From Flexivirga aerilata (GTDB lineage: Bacteria; Actinomycetota; Actinomycetes; Actinomycetales; Dermatophilaceae), in the NCBI RefSeq assembly GCF_013002715.1, contig NZ_JABENB010000001.1, positions 1,798,001 through 1,862,000 on the forward strand: DNA of 64,000 nt, read 5' to 3'. The translations under genes were made by a program, and so were the position numbers. The notes beneath the pieces are model-generated. The model did no database searches, was not told the origin of the DNA, and saw nothing but the letters and a program-made list of their open reading frames with translations. How positions within the stretch are numbered: the stretch's first letter is position 1; each line of letters starts with the position of its first letter. This document shows positions 8,947-17,196 of this stretch, one piece after another.

Positions 8947-8986
8947 GTTGGCCGGGGTTGGTCGGAGTTGGTCGGGGTTGGTCGGG
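8947..8986. repeat. Four 10-bp direct repeats upstream of ptsH
   Basis: Consecutive copies GTTGGCCGGG, GTTGGTCGGA, GTTGGTCGGG, GTTGGTCGGG, in the 163-bp divergent gap between ptsH (minus) and the MarR gene (plus). The period of 10 bp is close to one helical turn, compatible with a stacked protein-binding site; simple slippage is the alternative. Confidence 0.75.
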
Positions 8987-9050
8987 GTTACCGAGTCTGG
9001 CAGGCCGTCTCGCGCCCCGTGTGCGTCCGCGGCGATCGAGTTCATCCGGT

Positions 9051-9056
9051 TACATT
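9051..9056 (+). promoter_or_regulatory. Leaderless -10 box TACATT
   Basis: TACATT ends 8 nt before the first ATG (9065) of the MarR gene, supporting translation from the first of the two duplicated start regions. Confidence 0.55.
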
Positions 9057-9064
9057 TTGGCGGC

Positions 9065-9208
9065 ATGAGCGCCGACCCGAGCGAGGACACGAACGCAGTG
9101 AGGCCCGCAGGGAGGGGCAGAGGCGCGACAGAAAGCATGAGCGCCGACCCGAGCGAGGACACGAACGCAGTGAGGCCCGCAGGGAGGGGTAGAGGCGCGA
9201 CCAAGGGC
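9065..9208 (+). repeat. 72-bp tandem duplication at the start of the MarR gene
   Basis: Two copies beginning at 9065 and 9137. Nearly every base matches over about 66 bp; differences appear mainly at the copy ends. The length is a multiple of three, so the frame is preserved and both copies carry an ATG. Confidence 0.9.
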
Positions 9209-9721
9209 ACTTCCTCCAGCACCCTCGGCTTCGACCCGATCCAGCGCGCGACGGAGCTGTGGCAGCAGCGGTGGGGTGCGGACTCGCCGCACGAGGCGAT
9301 GGCGAGCGCGACCTCGATCATGCGGGTGCAGCAGTTGCTGATCGCCCAGCTGGACGCGGCCGTTGCGCCATACGACCTGACGTTTGCGCGCTATGAGGCG
9401 CTGGTGCTGCTCACCTTCTCCAGTCGCGGGGAGCTGCCGATGAGCAAGATCGGCGAGCGGCTGATGATCCACCCGACGAGCGCGACCAACATCGTGCAGC
9501 GGCTCTCGGCGGACGGGTATGTCGAGCGTCGTCCCAACCCGCGCGACGGCCGGGGGACGCTGGCCGCGATTACGGCGCGCGGGCGTGAGGTGGTCGAGCG
9601 GGCGACGGCGGCGTTGCACGAGATCGAGTTCGGGCTCGCGGCACTGGGCGACGCCGAGCACGCGGGCCTGCAGGACGCGCTGCGGAAGGTGCGCCGGGCA
9701 TCGGGGGACCTGCCCGATTAG
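9065..9721 (+). CDS. MarR-family transcriptional regulator with duplicated N-terminus
   Basis: 218 residues from the ATG at 9065. Residues 1-24 and 25-48 are near-identical copies of MSADPSEDTNAVRPAGRGRG plus four residues, encoded by a 72-bp tandem duplication. A second ATG at 9137 opens the second copy. The MarR core starts near residue 55 (LGFDPIQRATELW) and has the winged helix: PMSKIGERLMIHPTSATNIVQRL followed by the wing with DGYVERRPNPRDGR. Only 32 bp separate it from the acyl-CoA mutase gene and a perfect palindrome lies between, so it probably controls that gene and perhaps itself. True start uncertain. Confidence 0.87.
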   Translation: MSADPSEDTNAVRPAGRGRGATESMSADPSEDTNAVRPAGRGRGATKGTSSSTLGFDPIQRATELWQQRWGADSPHEAMASATSIMRVQQLLIAQLDAAVAPYDLTFARYEALVLLTFSSRGELPMSKIGERLMIHPTSATNIVQRLSADGYVERRPNPRDGRGTLAAITARGREVVERATAALHEIEFGLAALGDAEHAGLQDALRKVRRASGDLPD

Positions 9722-9725
9722 CAGA

Positions 9726-9743
9726 TACTAGGAAGTCCTAGTA
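9726..9743. promoter_or_regulatory. Probable MarR operator, perfect inverted repeat
   Basis: TACTAGGAAGTCCTAGTA: 8-bp arms with a 2-bp centre, placed directly before and overlapping the TAAATT -10 box of the mutase gene and just after the MarR stop. Position and symmetry suit repression by the adjacent dimeric regulator. Confidence 0.75.
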
Positions 9744-9747
9744 AATT
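9742..9747 (+). promoter_or_regulatory. Leaderless -10 box TAAATT
   Basis: TAAATT ends 6 nt before the mutase ATG at 9754 and shares two bases with the palindromic operator. Confidence 0.6.
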
Positions 9748-9753
9748 TGGGGT

Positions 9754-11499
9754 ATGGGATCTGACGAGCAGCTGACCGGCAAGCAGCGGTGGCAGGCGGC
9801 CTATGACGAGGCCGAGTCGAAGGGCAAGGTGCGCGACGCAGACTTCACGACCCTGTCCGGCATGGAGGTCGACCCGGCATACGGCCCCGACGAGGTGCCC
9901 GCGTCGATCGGCTGGCCGGGCGAATTTCCTTACACCCGAGGCCTTTACCCGACCGGCTACCGCGGTCGTCCGTGGACGATCCGGCAGTTTGCCGGCTTCG
10001 GCAACGCCGTCCAGACCAATGAGCGCTACAAGCTGATCCTGAAGCGCGGCGGCGGCGGTCTCTCGGTCGCGTTCGACATGCCGACGCTGATGGGACGCGA
10101 CTCCGACGACCCGCTGAGCCTTGGCGAGGTCGGCCACTGTGGCGTCGCGATCGACTCCGCGGCCGACATGGAGGTGCTCTTCAAAGACATCCCGCTCGGC
10201 GACATCACCACGTCGATGACAATCAGCGGGCCGGCCGTCCCGGCGTTCTGCATGTATCTCGTCGCCGCCGAACGGCAGGGCGTCGACCCGGCGCAGCTCA
10301 ACGGCACGCTGCAGACCGACATCTTCAAGGAGTACATCGCGCAGAAGGAGTGGCTCTTCGGGCCCGAGCCGCACCTGCGGCTGATCGGTGACCTGATGGA
10401 GTACACATCGTCGAAAATCCCTGCGTACAAACCGCTTTCGGTTTCCGGCTACCACATTCGCGAGGCCGGGTCGACCGCCGCGCAGGAGCTGGCCTACACC
10501 CTCGCCGACGGCTTCGGCTACGTCGAGCTCGGGCTGTCACGCGGTCTCGACGTCGACGTCTTCGGGCCCGGCCTGTCGTTCTTCTTCGACAGCCACATCG
10601 ACTTCTTCGAGGAGGTCGCCAAGTTCCGCGCTGCCCGCCGCATCTGGGCGCGGTGGATGCGCGACGTCTACGGCGCCACAACCGAGAAGGCGCAGTGGCT
10701 GCGCTTCCACACCCAGACCGCCGGGGTGTCGCTCACCGCTCAGCAGCCGGTCAACAACGTCGTCCGCACCGCGGTCGAGGCGCTCGCGGCGGTCATGGGC
10801 GGCACCAACTCGCTGCACACCAACGCGCTCGACGAGACGCTGGCCCTGCCGACCGACCAGTCGGCCGAGGTGGCGCTGCGCACCCAGCAGGTGCTGATGG
10901 ACGAGACCGGCGTGACCAATGTCGCCGACCCGCTCGGTGGCTCCTGGTATGTCGAGGCGCTCACCGACAAGATCGAGGCCGAGGCCGAGGCCATCTTCGA
11001 CAAGATCCTGCAGATGGGCGGCAGCGACCTGCGCTCGGCCGATACCGCCGGCCTGCGGGCCAAGGTGGAGGAGTCGAAGGGCACCAGCGGCAAGGACGCC
11101 TGGCCGATCACGGCCGGTCTCCTGCGCGGCATCGAGGACGGCTGGTTCATGTCCGAGATCGCCGAGGCGGCGTTCCAATATCAGGTCGCGCTCGAGAAGG
11201 GCGACAAGAAGGTCGTCGGCGTCAACGTCCACACCGAGTCGCTCGCGAGCGAGCTGGAGATCCTGCGCGTCTCGCACGAGGTCGAACGTGAGCAGGTGCG
11301 AGTCCTCGGTGCGCGCAAGGCAGCTCGCGACGACGCTGCCGTGACGCGGTCGCTGGAAGCGATGGTGCAGGCCGCCCGCTCCGACCAGAACATGATCGAG
11401 CCGATGCTCGACGCCGTACGCGCCGAGGCGACCATGGGCGAGATCTGCGACGCGCTGCGCGAGGAGTGGGGCGTCTACCGCGAGCCCGCCCGCTTCTGA
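9754..11499 (+). CDS. Acyl-CoA mutase large (catalytic) subunit, lacking the B12-binding domain
   Basis: 581 residues, the length of stand-alone large subunits (isobutyryl-CoA mutase-like) rather than the roughly 700 residues of fused methylmalonyl-CoA mutase; no DxHxxG B12 domain is present. The TIM-barrel substrate site reads [10 protein letters not shown], then [25 protein letters not shown] and SGYHIREAG. The residue matching Tyr89 of methylmalonyl-CoA mutase is Phe (IRQF), as in isobutyryl-CoA mutase, while the Arg of PHLRLIG aligns with Arg207. A separate B12-binding small subunit must exist elsewhere. Regulation by the upstream MarR protein is inferred from the operator at 9726. Confidence 0.88.
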   Translation: MGSDEQLTGKQRWQAAYDEAESKGKVRDADFTTLSGMEVDPAYGPDEVPASIGWPGEFPYTRGLYPTGYRGRPWTIRQFAGFGNAVQTNERYKLILKRGGGGLSVAFDMPTLMGRDSDDPLSLGEVGHCGVAIDSAADMEVLFKDIPLGDITTSMTISGPAVPAFCMYLVAAERQGVDPAQLNGTLQTDIFKEYIAQKEWLFGPEPHLRLIGDLMEYTSSKIPAYKPLSVSGYHIREAGSTAAQELAYTLADGFGYVELGLSRGLDVDVFGPGLSFFFDSHIDFFEEVAKFRAARRIWARWMRDVYGATTEKAQWLRFHTQTAGVSLTAQQPVNNVVRTAVEALAAVMGGTNSLHTNALDETLALPTDQSAEVALRTQQVLMDETGVTNVADPLGGSWYVEALTDKIEAEAEAIFDKILQMGGSDLRSADTAGLRAKVEESKGTSGKDAWPITAGLLRGIEDGWFMSEIAEAAFQYQVALEKGDKKVVGVNVHTESLASELEILRVSHEVEREQVRVLGARKAARDDAAVTRSLEAMVQAARSDQNMIEPMLDAVRAEATMGEICDALREEWGVYREPARF

Positions 11500-11555
11500 C
11501 ACGTCATCCTCGGGGGCCGCGCCCACACGGGTGATCGGTCGGTAAGAATGAGGGC

Positions 11556-12497
11556 ATGACTGACCAGCCCATCACCCCCGCCTCGCTGCGCGGCGCCGTC
11601 GACCTGTCCGGCCTGGCCCGTCCGGCGGCTTCCCCAACGTCCGCACCGGGCGCCGGGGGCGCCGACGGCATCGTGGTCGCCGTCGACGACACGACCTTCC
11701 CCGAGGTCATGCAGACCTCGACCCGGGTGCCGGTGATCCTGGCGCTGTGGTCGGGGGCCCGACCGAAGTCCAAGGAGCACATCGACCTGCTCGCCAACGA
11801 GGTGCGGTCGTATGACGGGCGCCTCCAGCTGGCCACGGTCGACATCGACCGGGCGATGCAGATCCGCCAGGCGCTGCAGGTGCAGCAGGTCCCGATGGTG
11901 CTCGCGGTGCTGCAGGGCCAGCCGCTCCCGCTCTACGTCGGCGACCAGCCGGCCGAGGCCGTGCGACAGGTGCTGGACAAGGTGCTGGAGGCGGCTCAGG
12001 CCAATGGCGTGACCGGCCGGCTCGACGTGGCACCGTCGGACGATGCGACCGCGGACGGCGACGAAGCCTCCGCAGAGCCCGAACTGCCCGAAACCCACCA
12101 GCGGGCCTTCGACGCGATCGAGCAGGGTGACTACGACGCGGCCGTCGCGGCATACGAGGAGGCGCTCGCCGCCGACCCGGCCGACGACGAGGCGCGACTC
12201 GGGCTGGGTCAGGTGAAGCTGCTCAAGCGCACCGACGGCGTCGACCTGGCGCAGGCCCGAGAGGCGGCCGCCGCCGCGCCGACCGACGTCGCCAAGCAGA
12301 CGGTGGTCGCCGACCTCGACCTGCTCGGTGGTCATGTCGAGGACGCGTTCACTCGCCTGGTCGACCTGGTCAAGGCGACGACGGGTGACGAGCGCAACGC
12401 CGCCCGGCAGCACCTGATCGAGTTGTTCGACGTCGTCGGCCCGACCGACGAGCGGGTGAAGAAGGCGCGCACGGCCTTGATGTCCGCGTTGTACTGA
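11556..12497 (+). CDS. YbbN/CnoX-like thioredoxin-fold TPR protein
   Basis: 313 residues. After a 45-residue linker, a thioredoxin fold runs to about residue 150 (VPVILALWSGARPKS, VDIDRAMQIRQALQVQQVPMVLAV). The catalytic CxxC position reads SGAR, so it lacks a redox disulfide like many actinobacterial homologues. The C-terminal half is TPR-like helices (DAIEQGDYDAAVAAYEEALA). The family acts as a holdase co-chaperone passing substrates to GroEL/DnaK (family knowledge). A gene of separate function follows 8 bp downstream. Confidence 0.88.
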   Translation: MTDQPITPASLRGAVDLSGLARPAASPTSAPGAGGADGIVVAVDDTTFPEVMQTSTRVPVILALWSGARPKSKEHIDLLANEVRSYDGRLQLATVDIDRAMQIRQALQVQQVPMVLAVLQGQPLPLYVGDQPAEAVRQVLDKVLEAAQANGVTGRLDVAPSDDATADGDEASAEPELPETHQRAFDAIEQGDYDAAVAAYEEALAADPADDEARLGLGQVKLLKRTDGVDLAQAREAAAAAPTDVAKQTVVADLDLLGGHVEDAFTRLVDLVKATTGDERNAARQHLIELFDVVGPTDERVKKARTALMSALY

Positions 12498-12505
12498 CGC
12501 CCTCC

Positions 12506-13519
12506 GTGATTTTTACCCTGCCCGACGCCGAACGCCGTTGGCGCAGTGTTGAATTCGACTCGGTCGTCGGAGCCGGTCCGTGCGCGTGGCGAGCGGGGGA
12601 GTGGCGTCGCGAGGTGCGCGTGCGCAGCTGGCGACTGGAATACCAGTTCGTGGCCCGGGATGCGCGTGGGCGCCGTCATACGCTGCTGGACCCTGGGCAG
12701 GCGGGACGGGTCGACACCGAGTTCGGGGTCCGGTCGGTCTGGACCGCGCCCGACTACCGGCCGCCCGGCTGGCTCGGCGAGACCGCCGTCCACGGGCGGC
12801 GGCAGCGGCTGACGCTCCCGAGTGCCCTGGCCGATCCGCTGCCGGTCGAGGTGTGGTCGCCACGCGGCCTGCGGGCGCGCGACGCCGCGCCGATGCTGTG
12901 GTGCTTCGACGGCTCGTCGTACGCCGGCGCCGGGCAGCTGCTGCAGTGGGCGGGCGCGTCGATCGCGGCGGGGCGGCTGCCGGCCTTCCGCATCGTGCTG
13001 GTCGACGCCCGGCGCCGCATGCAGTGGTTCTCCGGGTCGCAGCGGTTCCTGCGGAGCGTCGACCTCGGCGTGGCCGCCCTGCGAGAGCGGTATGCCGTCA
13101 CCGGACCGCTGGCGATGCTCGGCTCGAGCCTCGGCGGGCTGACCGCGATGCTCGTGGCCATGCGGCGCTCCGACGTGGGCGTCGTTGTGTCGCAGTCGGG
13201 TTCGTTCTTCAACGCGTCGTCGGACGAGGGTGGTTGGCCCTGGCTGACCCGGGTTCGGCGGCTCGTGCGCGCCATACGGGACGAGGAACCGGTCTGGGGG
13301 CGGCGACGTGCCGGCCGCGACCTGCTGATCGGCATGACGTGCGGTCGCCACGAGGGCAACTTCGCCGCCAACGAAGAGCTCGCCACTGCCCTTCGCCGGC
13401 GCGGGTACGACGTGACCTTCGAGCCAGGCCGCGACCTGCACAACATGGTCGCCTGGCGCGACCAACTCGATCCGATGTTGCCAAACCTCTTGCAGCGGGC
13501 GTGGTCTGCGACAGGATGA
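12506..13519 (+). CDS. Fes-like alpha/beta-hydrolase (putative esterase) with N-terminal early-set domain
   Basis: 337 residues. Residues 1 to about 95 resemble the beta-rich N-terminal domain of enterochelin esterases (RLEYQFVARDARGR, LDPGQ). The remainder is a PF00756-type esterase with nucleophile Ser in GSSLGG, an acid region near VSQSGSFF and a terminal His in DLHNM. No signal peptide, so cytoplasmic. The GTG start lies 8 bp after the TPR gene, and the next esterase follows 4 bp downstream. Substrate unknown; siderophore esterase is possible but no siderophore genes are nearby. Confidence 0.75.
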   Translation: MIFTLPDAERRWRSVEFDSVVGAGPCAWRAGEWRREVRVRSWRLEYQFVARDARGRRHTLLDPGQAGRVDTEFGVRSVWTAPDYRPPGWLGETAVHGRRQRLTLPSALADPLPVEVWSPRGLRARDAAPMLWCFDGSSYAGAGQLLQWAGASIAAGRLPAFRIVLVDARRRMQWFSGSQRFLRSVDLGVAALRERYAVTGPLAMLGSSLGGLTAMLVAMRRSDVGVVVSQSGSFFNASSDEGGWPWLTRVRRLVRAIRDEEPVWGRRRAGRDLLIGMTCGRHEGNFAANEELATALRRRGYDVTFEPGRDLHNMVAWRDQLDPMLPNLLQRAWSATG

Positions 13520-13523
13520 GCGG

Positions 13524-14267
13524 GTGAGCCAACGTGTTCAGCTGCCCGTGCCCGGGACCGACGCGTCCCTGGGCGTGGTCCGGCACGGCCATTGGGGGCG
13601 GCCGGTGCTGGTCTTCCCGAGTGAGGCCGGCCGGGCCGAGGACTTCGCCGCCAACGGCATGGTCGGGGCGGTGCAAAATCTGGTCGACGCCGGCCGCGTC
13701 ACCTTCTTCTGCGTCGACGCCGCCGACAAGTGGACCTGGTCGGACAACACCGCGAGCACCGAGGAGCGGGCGCAGCGCCATCAGGTCTACACCGCGTGGC
13801 TGGAGCAGTCGCTGCTGCCGTGGATCGACGAACAACTGGGCAGCCGGCAACCGCTCATCACGCTCGGCGTGTCGATGGGTGCCTACCACGCGGTGCACTT
13901 CACGCTGACGCACGCGCACGTGGCACCGCTCGCGATCGGCCTGTCCGGCAACTACGACGTCTCGTCCTGGCACGGCCACGGATCACGCGGCGAGGCGACC
14001 TATTTCGCCAACCCGGTCGACTACGTCGGCGGCATGCAGGGGGATCACCTCCAGTGGTTGCAGCAGCATGCGAGCGTGCTGCTGGTCGTCGGTCAGGGGC
14101 CCTTCGAGGTGGACCCGACCCGTGCGCTGCCGTCGACCAAGGACTTCGCAAACTTGTTGGCGCAGAAGGAGATTCCCCACCAGCTTGACGTGTGGGGCTA
14201 CGAGAGCGCGCACGATTGGCCGTGGTGGCAGCGGCAGCTCGCCCACCATCTGCCCCGGTTCTGTTGA
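13524..14267 (+). CDS. Second esterase-like alpha/beta-hydrolase of the same operon
   Basis: 247 residues, PF00756-like. Nucleophile Ser in GVSMGAYHA, terminal His in YESAHDW, and conserved VLVFPSEAGRAEDF near the N-terminus. It lacks the early-set domain of its upstream neighbour. The GTG start is 4 bp after the previous stop and the ATP-grasp gene begins 23 bp downstream, so co-transcription is very likely. Pairing of two related hydrolases with an ATP-grasp ligase suggests formation and hydrolysis of an amide or ester metabolite, but the substrate is unknown to me. Confidence 0.75.
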   Translation: MSQRVQLPVPGTDASLGVVRHGHWGRPVLVFPSEAGRAEDFAANGMVGAVQNLVDAGRVTFFCVDAADKWTWSDNTASTEERAQRHQVYTAWLEQSLLPWIDEQLGSRQPLITLGVSMGAYHAVHFTLTHAHVAPLAIGLSGNYDVSSWHGHGSRGEATYFANPVDYVGGMQGDHLQWLQQHASVLLVVGQGPFEVDPTRALPSTKDFANLLAQKEIPHQLDVWGYESAHDWPWWQRQLAHHLPRFC

Positions 14268-14290
14268 GACACGTCGGAAAGGATCGAGGT

Positions 14291-15529
14291 ATGACGGAGC
14301 ACCTTGTCGGACTGCTGCTCGGCGCGGAGGAGGACTGGCCGCAGGCCTTCGAGGAACTCATGCGCCGGGTCGGCCCGGTGACCGCACCCGACGGGACCAC
14401 GCACGAGGTCCGCAGCGAACGGCTCACGATCGAGCCGTTCAACCTGCGCGACAAGCCGCGCACCGACCTGGTCATCGACCGGCTCGCGCACTGGTACTAC
14501 CACCCGCGCGAGTGGCTCAAGAAGGTGTCGCTGATGGACGACGTCTACCTGCTCAACTCGCCGTTCACCTTCCAGTCGATGGAGAAGCACTCGGCATACT
14601 GCGCACTCATGCGGCTCGGCATGCACGTGCCCGAGACCGTGCTGGTGCCCTACAAGAACCCGGTGGACAACGTGCGCTGGGCCTACACGTCGTCGAAGTA
14701 CAACCGGTCGTTCGACCTCGACTCGGTCGCGGCCGAACTCGGCTACCCGATGTTCATGAAGCCGTTCGACGGCGGTGCGTGGCGCGGGGTGTCGATGATC
14801 TCGGGCGTGGACGACCTGCACCGAAGCTACGACGACTCGGGCGAGATGCTCATGCACCTGCAGCGGGCGGTCGACGGATTCGAAGTGTTTGCAAGGGCGC
14901 TCACCATCGGGCCGGAGACGATGGTGATGAAGTTCCGTCCGGACGAGCCGATGCACGACCGCTACGAGGTGGCCTACGACTTCCTGACACCGGAGGTCGG
15001 TGCGGAGACCCGCACGATCGCGCAGACCGTCAACGCGTTCTTCCGCTGGGAGTTCAACAGCTGCGAGATGCTGGTCAAGGACGGCGTGGTCTACCCGATC
15101 GACTATGCCAACGCCTGCCCCGACGTGGCGGTCACCTCGTTGCACTACTACTTCCCCTGGGCGATCAAGTCGCTGCTGAAGTGGTCGATCTTCTGCACGG
15201 TGACCGGCCGCAAGGGTTACAGCCAGGTCGACACCGGCCCCTGGTTCGACGTCGCCGACGCCGACACCGATTACGAGACGAAACTCGAGGCCTATCAACG
15301 GCTTTCGGACGAATACTTCGAGACGGAGAAGTATCGCGACTTCGTCGAGCATTCGCTCGGGCACGTCGACGAGATGGTGCTCGACTGGGTGCTGTCGGAC
15401 GACTTCGACCGGTTGTTGGTCGAGACGGTGAAGTCCACCTATCCGCAGCACGAGCACGAGCGTTTCCTGGGTCACTTCCGCGGGCTGACCGGGCTGTGGG
15501 CCAAGGACGAAGAGAAGATCCTTGGGTGA
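14291..15529 (+). CDS. ATP-grasp ligase-like protein of unknown substrate
   Basis: 412 residues. ATP-grasp features are visible: PMFMKPFDGGAWRGV (nucleotide-binding lysine and glycine-rich loop), EVFARALTIG, and a metal-binding stretch near VVYPIDYANACPDV. The N-terminal part contains HWYYHPREWLKKVSLMDDV and LLNSPFTFQSMEKHSAY, which look like strongly conserved family motifs. ATP-grasp enzymes join a carboxylate to an amine, thiol or hydroxyl through an acyl-phosphate. The ATG at 14291 follows a GGATCGAGGT region. An upstream in-frame extension to 14192 lies inside the esterase and is rejected. Confidence 0.78.
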   Translation: MTEHLVGLLLGAEEDWPQAFEELMRRVGPVTAPDGTTHEVRSERLTIEPFNLRDKPRTDLVIDRLAHWYYHPREWLKKVSLMDDVYLLNSPFTFQSMEKHSAYCALMRLGMHVPETVLVPYKNPVDNVRWAYTSSKYNRSFDLDSVAAELGYPMFMKPFDGGAWRGVSMISGVDDLHRSYDDSGEMLMHLQRAVDGFEVFARALTIGPETMVMKFRPDEPMHDRYEVAYDFLTPEVGAETRTIAQTVNAFFRWEFNSCEMLVKDGVVYPIDYANACPDVAVTSLHYYFPWAIKSLLKWSIFCTVTGRKGYSQVDTGPWFDVADADTDYETKLEAYQRLSDEYFETEKYRDFVEHSLGHVDEMVLDWVLSDDFDRLLVETVKSTYPQHEHERFLGHFRGLTGLWAKDEEKILG

Positions 15530-15536
15530 CCTCGCC

Positions 15537-17006
15537 ATGACAGACACCACCACCGACATCACCACCGCGCCGGCATCGGCCGGCGTCGAGGCCAACGGAC
15601 TCAACGTCATCGACGAGTCGGAGCGGCACGGCAGCCCGGCGACGCTCTTCTGGCCGTGGTTCGCGTCCAACATCTCGGTGCTGGCGATCAGCTACGGCTC
15701 GTTCGTGCTCGGCTTCGGCATCAGCTTCTGGCAGGCGGTCGTGGCCGCCGTCGTCGGCATCGTCGCCTCCTTCCTGTTGTGCGGCTTCGTGTCACTCGCC
15801 GGCAAGCGCGGGTCGGCGCCGACGCTGGTGCTGTCGCGCGCCGCGTTCGGGGTGCGCGGCAACAAGCTGCCGGCCGCGCTGTCGTGGATCCTCACCGTCG
15901 GCTGGGAGACCGTGCTGGTGGTGCTGGCGACGCTCGCGACGTCCACCGTGTTCGAGCGGCTCGGCTGGGGTGGCGGCACGGCCACCAAGCTCGTCGCACT
16001 GCTCGTCGTCGCCGCAATCACCGTGTTCGCAGGGGTTTTCGGCTTCGCGGTGATCATGCGACTGCAGACGGTGATCACGATCGCCACCGCGGTGCTGACG
16101 ATCGTCTACATGGTGCTGGCGGCCGATCACATCCACTGGTCGTCGGTCACCGCGGCGAAGTTCGGCGGCTTCGCCGAGATGGTCGGCGCGTGCGTCCTGG
16201 TGATCACCGCGCTCGGGCTGGGCTGGGTCAACTGCGCCGCCGACTACTCGCGCTATCTGCCGCGCACCGCGTCCAGTGCCGGGGTCGTCGGGTGGACGAC
16301 CTTCGGCGCCGCGCTCGGACCGCTGGTGCTGGTGATCTTCGGACTGCTGCTGGCCGGGTCCGACCCCAAGCTGGCGGACGCGGTCGGCGCCGACCCGATC
16401 GGTGCGCTGACCGGCATCCTGCCGACCTGGTCGCTGATCCCCTTCCTGCTCGTCGCACTGCTGGGCCTGATCGCCGGGGCGGTGCTCGACATCTATTCGT
16501 CCGGGTTGTCGTTGCTCAGTCTCGGACTGCCGGCACCGCGCTGGGTGGCTGCGCTGATCGACGGCACGATCATGACGATCGGCGCGATCGTGGTGGTCTT
16601 CTTCGCCGACGACTTCCTCGGGCCGTTCCAGGCGTTCCTGGTCACGATCGGTGTCCCGATCGCGGCGTGGTGCGGGATCTTCCTGGGCGATCTGGCGCGC
16701 CGGCGCGGACCGTATGACGATCAGGCGCTGTATGACGCGCGCGGTCGCTACGGGTCGGTCAACCCGATTGCCCTGGTGTTGCTGGTGATCGGCACCGCCG
16801 TCGGATGGGGCCTGGTGACCAGCCTGAGCAGCAGCACCGACTGGCTCACCTGGCAGGGCTACCTGCTCGAGCCGTTCGGGCTCGGCGGGAAGGCCGGCCT
16901 GTGGGCCGGTGCCGGACTCGGTGTGCTGGCAGCTCTGGCGATCGGCTTCGTGGGCACGGTGCTCACCTGGCGTGGCGACCGGGGCGCGGCGAAGCAGATC
17001 GGGTGA
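15537..17006 (+). CDS. NCS1-family purine/cytosine permease-like transporter
   Basis: 489 residues with about 12 hydrophobic segments and a 40-residue polar N-terminus. It shows the family pattern ATLFWPWFASNISVLAISYG, LSRAAFGVRGNKLPA and WVNCAADYSRYLPR. NCS1 proteins are cation or proton symporters for nucleobases, hydantoins, thiamine and related compounds. It starts 7 bp after the ATP-grasp stop and overlaps the following phosphatase remnant by 4 nt (GTGA), placing it in the same operon. It may import the substrate of the esterase/ATP-grasp enzymes (inference). The ATG at 15537 is chosen over the TTG at 15522. Confidence 0.85.
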   Translation: MTDTTTDITTAPASAGVEANGLNVIDESERHGSPATLFWPWFASNISVLAISYGSFVLGFGISFWQAVVAAVVGIVASFLLCGFVSLAGKRGSAPTLVLSRAAFGVRGNKLPAALSWILTVGWETVLVVLATLATSTVFERLGWGGGTATKLVALLVVAAITVFAGVFGFAVIMRLQTVITIATAVLTIVYMVLAADHIHWSSVTAAKFGGFAEMVGACVLVITALGLGWVNCAADYSRYLPRTASSAGVVGWTTFGAALGPLVLVIFGLLLAGSDPKLADAVGADPIGALTGILPTWSLIPFLLVALLGLIAGAVLDIYSSGLSLLSLGLPAPRWVAALIDGTIMTIGAIVVVFFADDFLGPFQAFLVTIGVPIAAWCGIFLGDLARRRGPYDDQALYDARGRYGSVNPIALVLLVIGTAVGWGLVTSLSSSTDWLTWQGYLLEPFGLGGKAGLWAGAGLGVLAALAIGFVGTVLTWRGDRGAAKQIG

Positions 17007-17173
17007 AACGTCGAATCCACCTGGTGCGACACGCAATGCCGCAGATCAGCGGTGAGTAGGCGCCTGACCGGTGGCCGTTGTCGGACGAGGGGCGTGCGGC
17101 CGCGGTCGCCTTGGCCGGGTTGTTGCCGGGCGGTGGTGGCAGGCGCTGGCACTCCCGCAGGTGGTCACCGTGA
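17003..17173 (+). pseudogene. Decayed histidine-phosphatase (phosphoglycerate-mutase family) remnant
   Basis: The GTG at 17003 overlaps the permease stop and opens with VKRRIHLVRHAMPQ, the catalytic RHG-type N-terminus. After 18 codons an in-frame TAG (17057-17059) interrupts it. The same frame continues with APDRWPLSDEGRAAAVALAG, exactly what follows in intact family members, and then meets TGA at 17171 after losing similarity. It is therefore a nonsense-mutated and truncated gene, originally the last gene of the operon. About 150 residues are missing. A sequencing error could explain the TAG but not the missing remainder. Confidence 0.8.
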
Positions 17174-17196
17174 CCGTCGCCTGACGCAGCCCTGGG

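Noticed and set aside
9065..9208. Target-site duplication from a transposon
   Set aside because: 72 bp is far longer than target duplications and nothing lies between the copies; it is a simple tandem duplication.
8902..9321. Extension of HPr upstream into the MarR gene
   Set aside because: The strong AAGGAG and ATG at 8901 give a standard 90-residue HPr; the extension is antisense to the MarR repeats.
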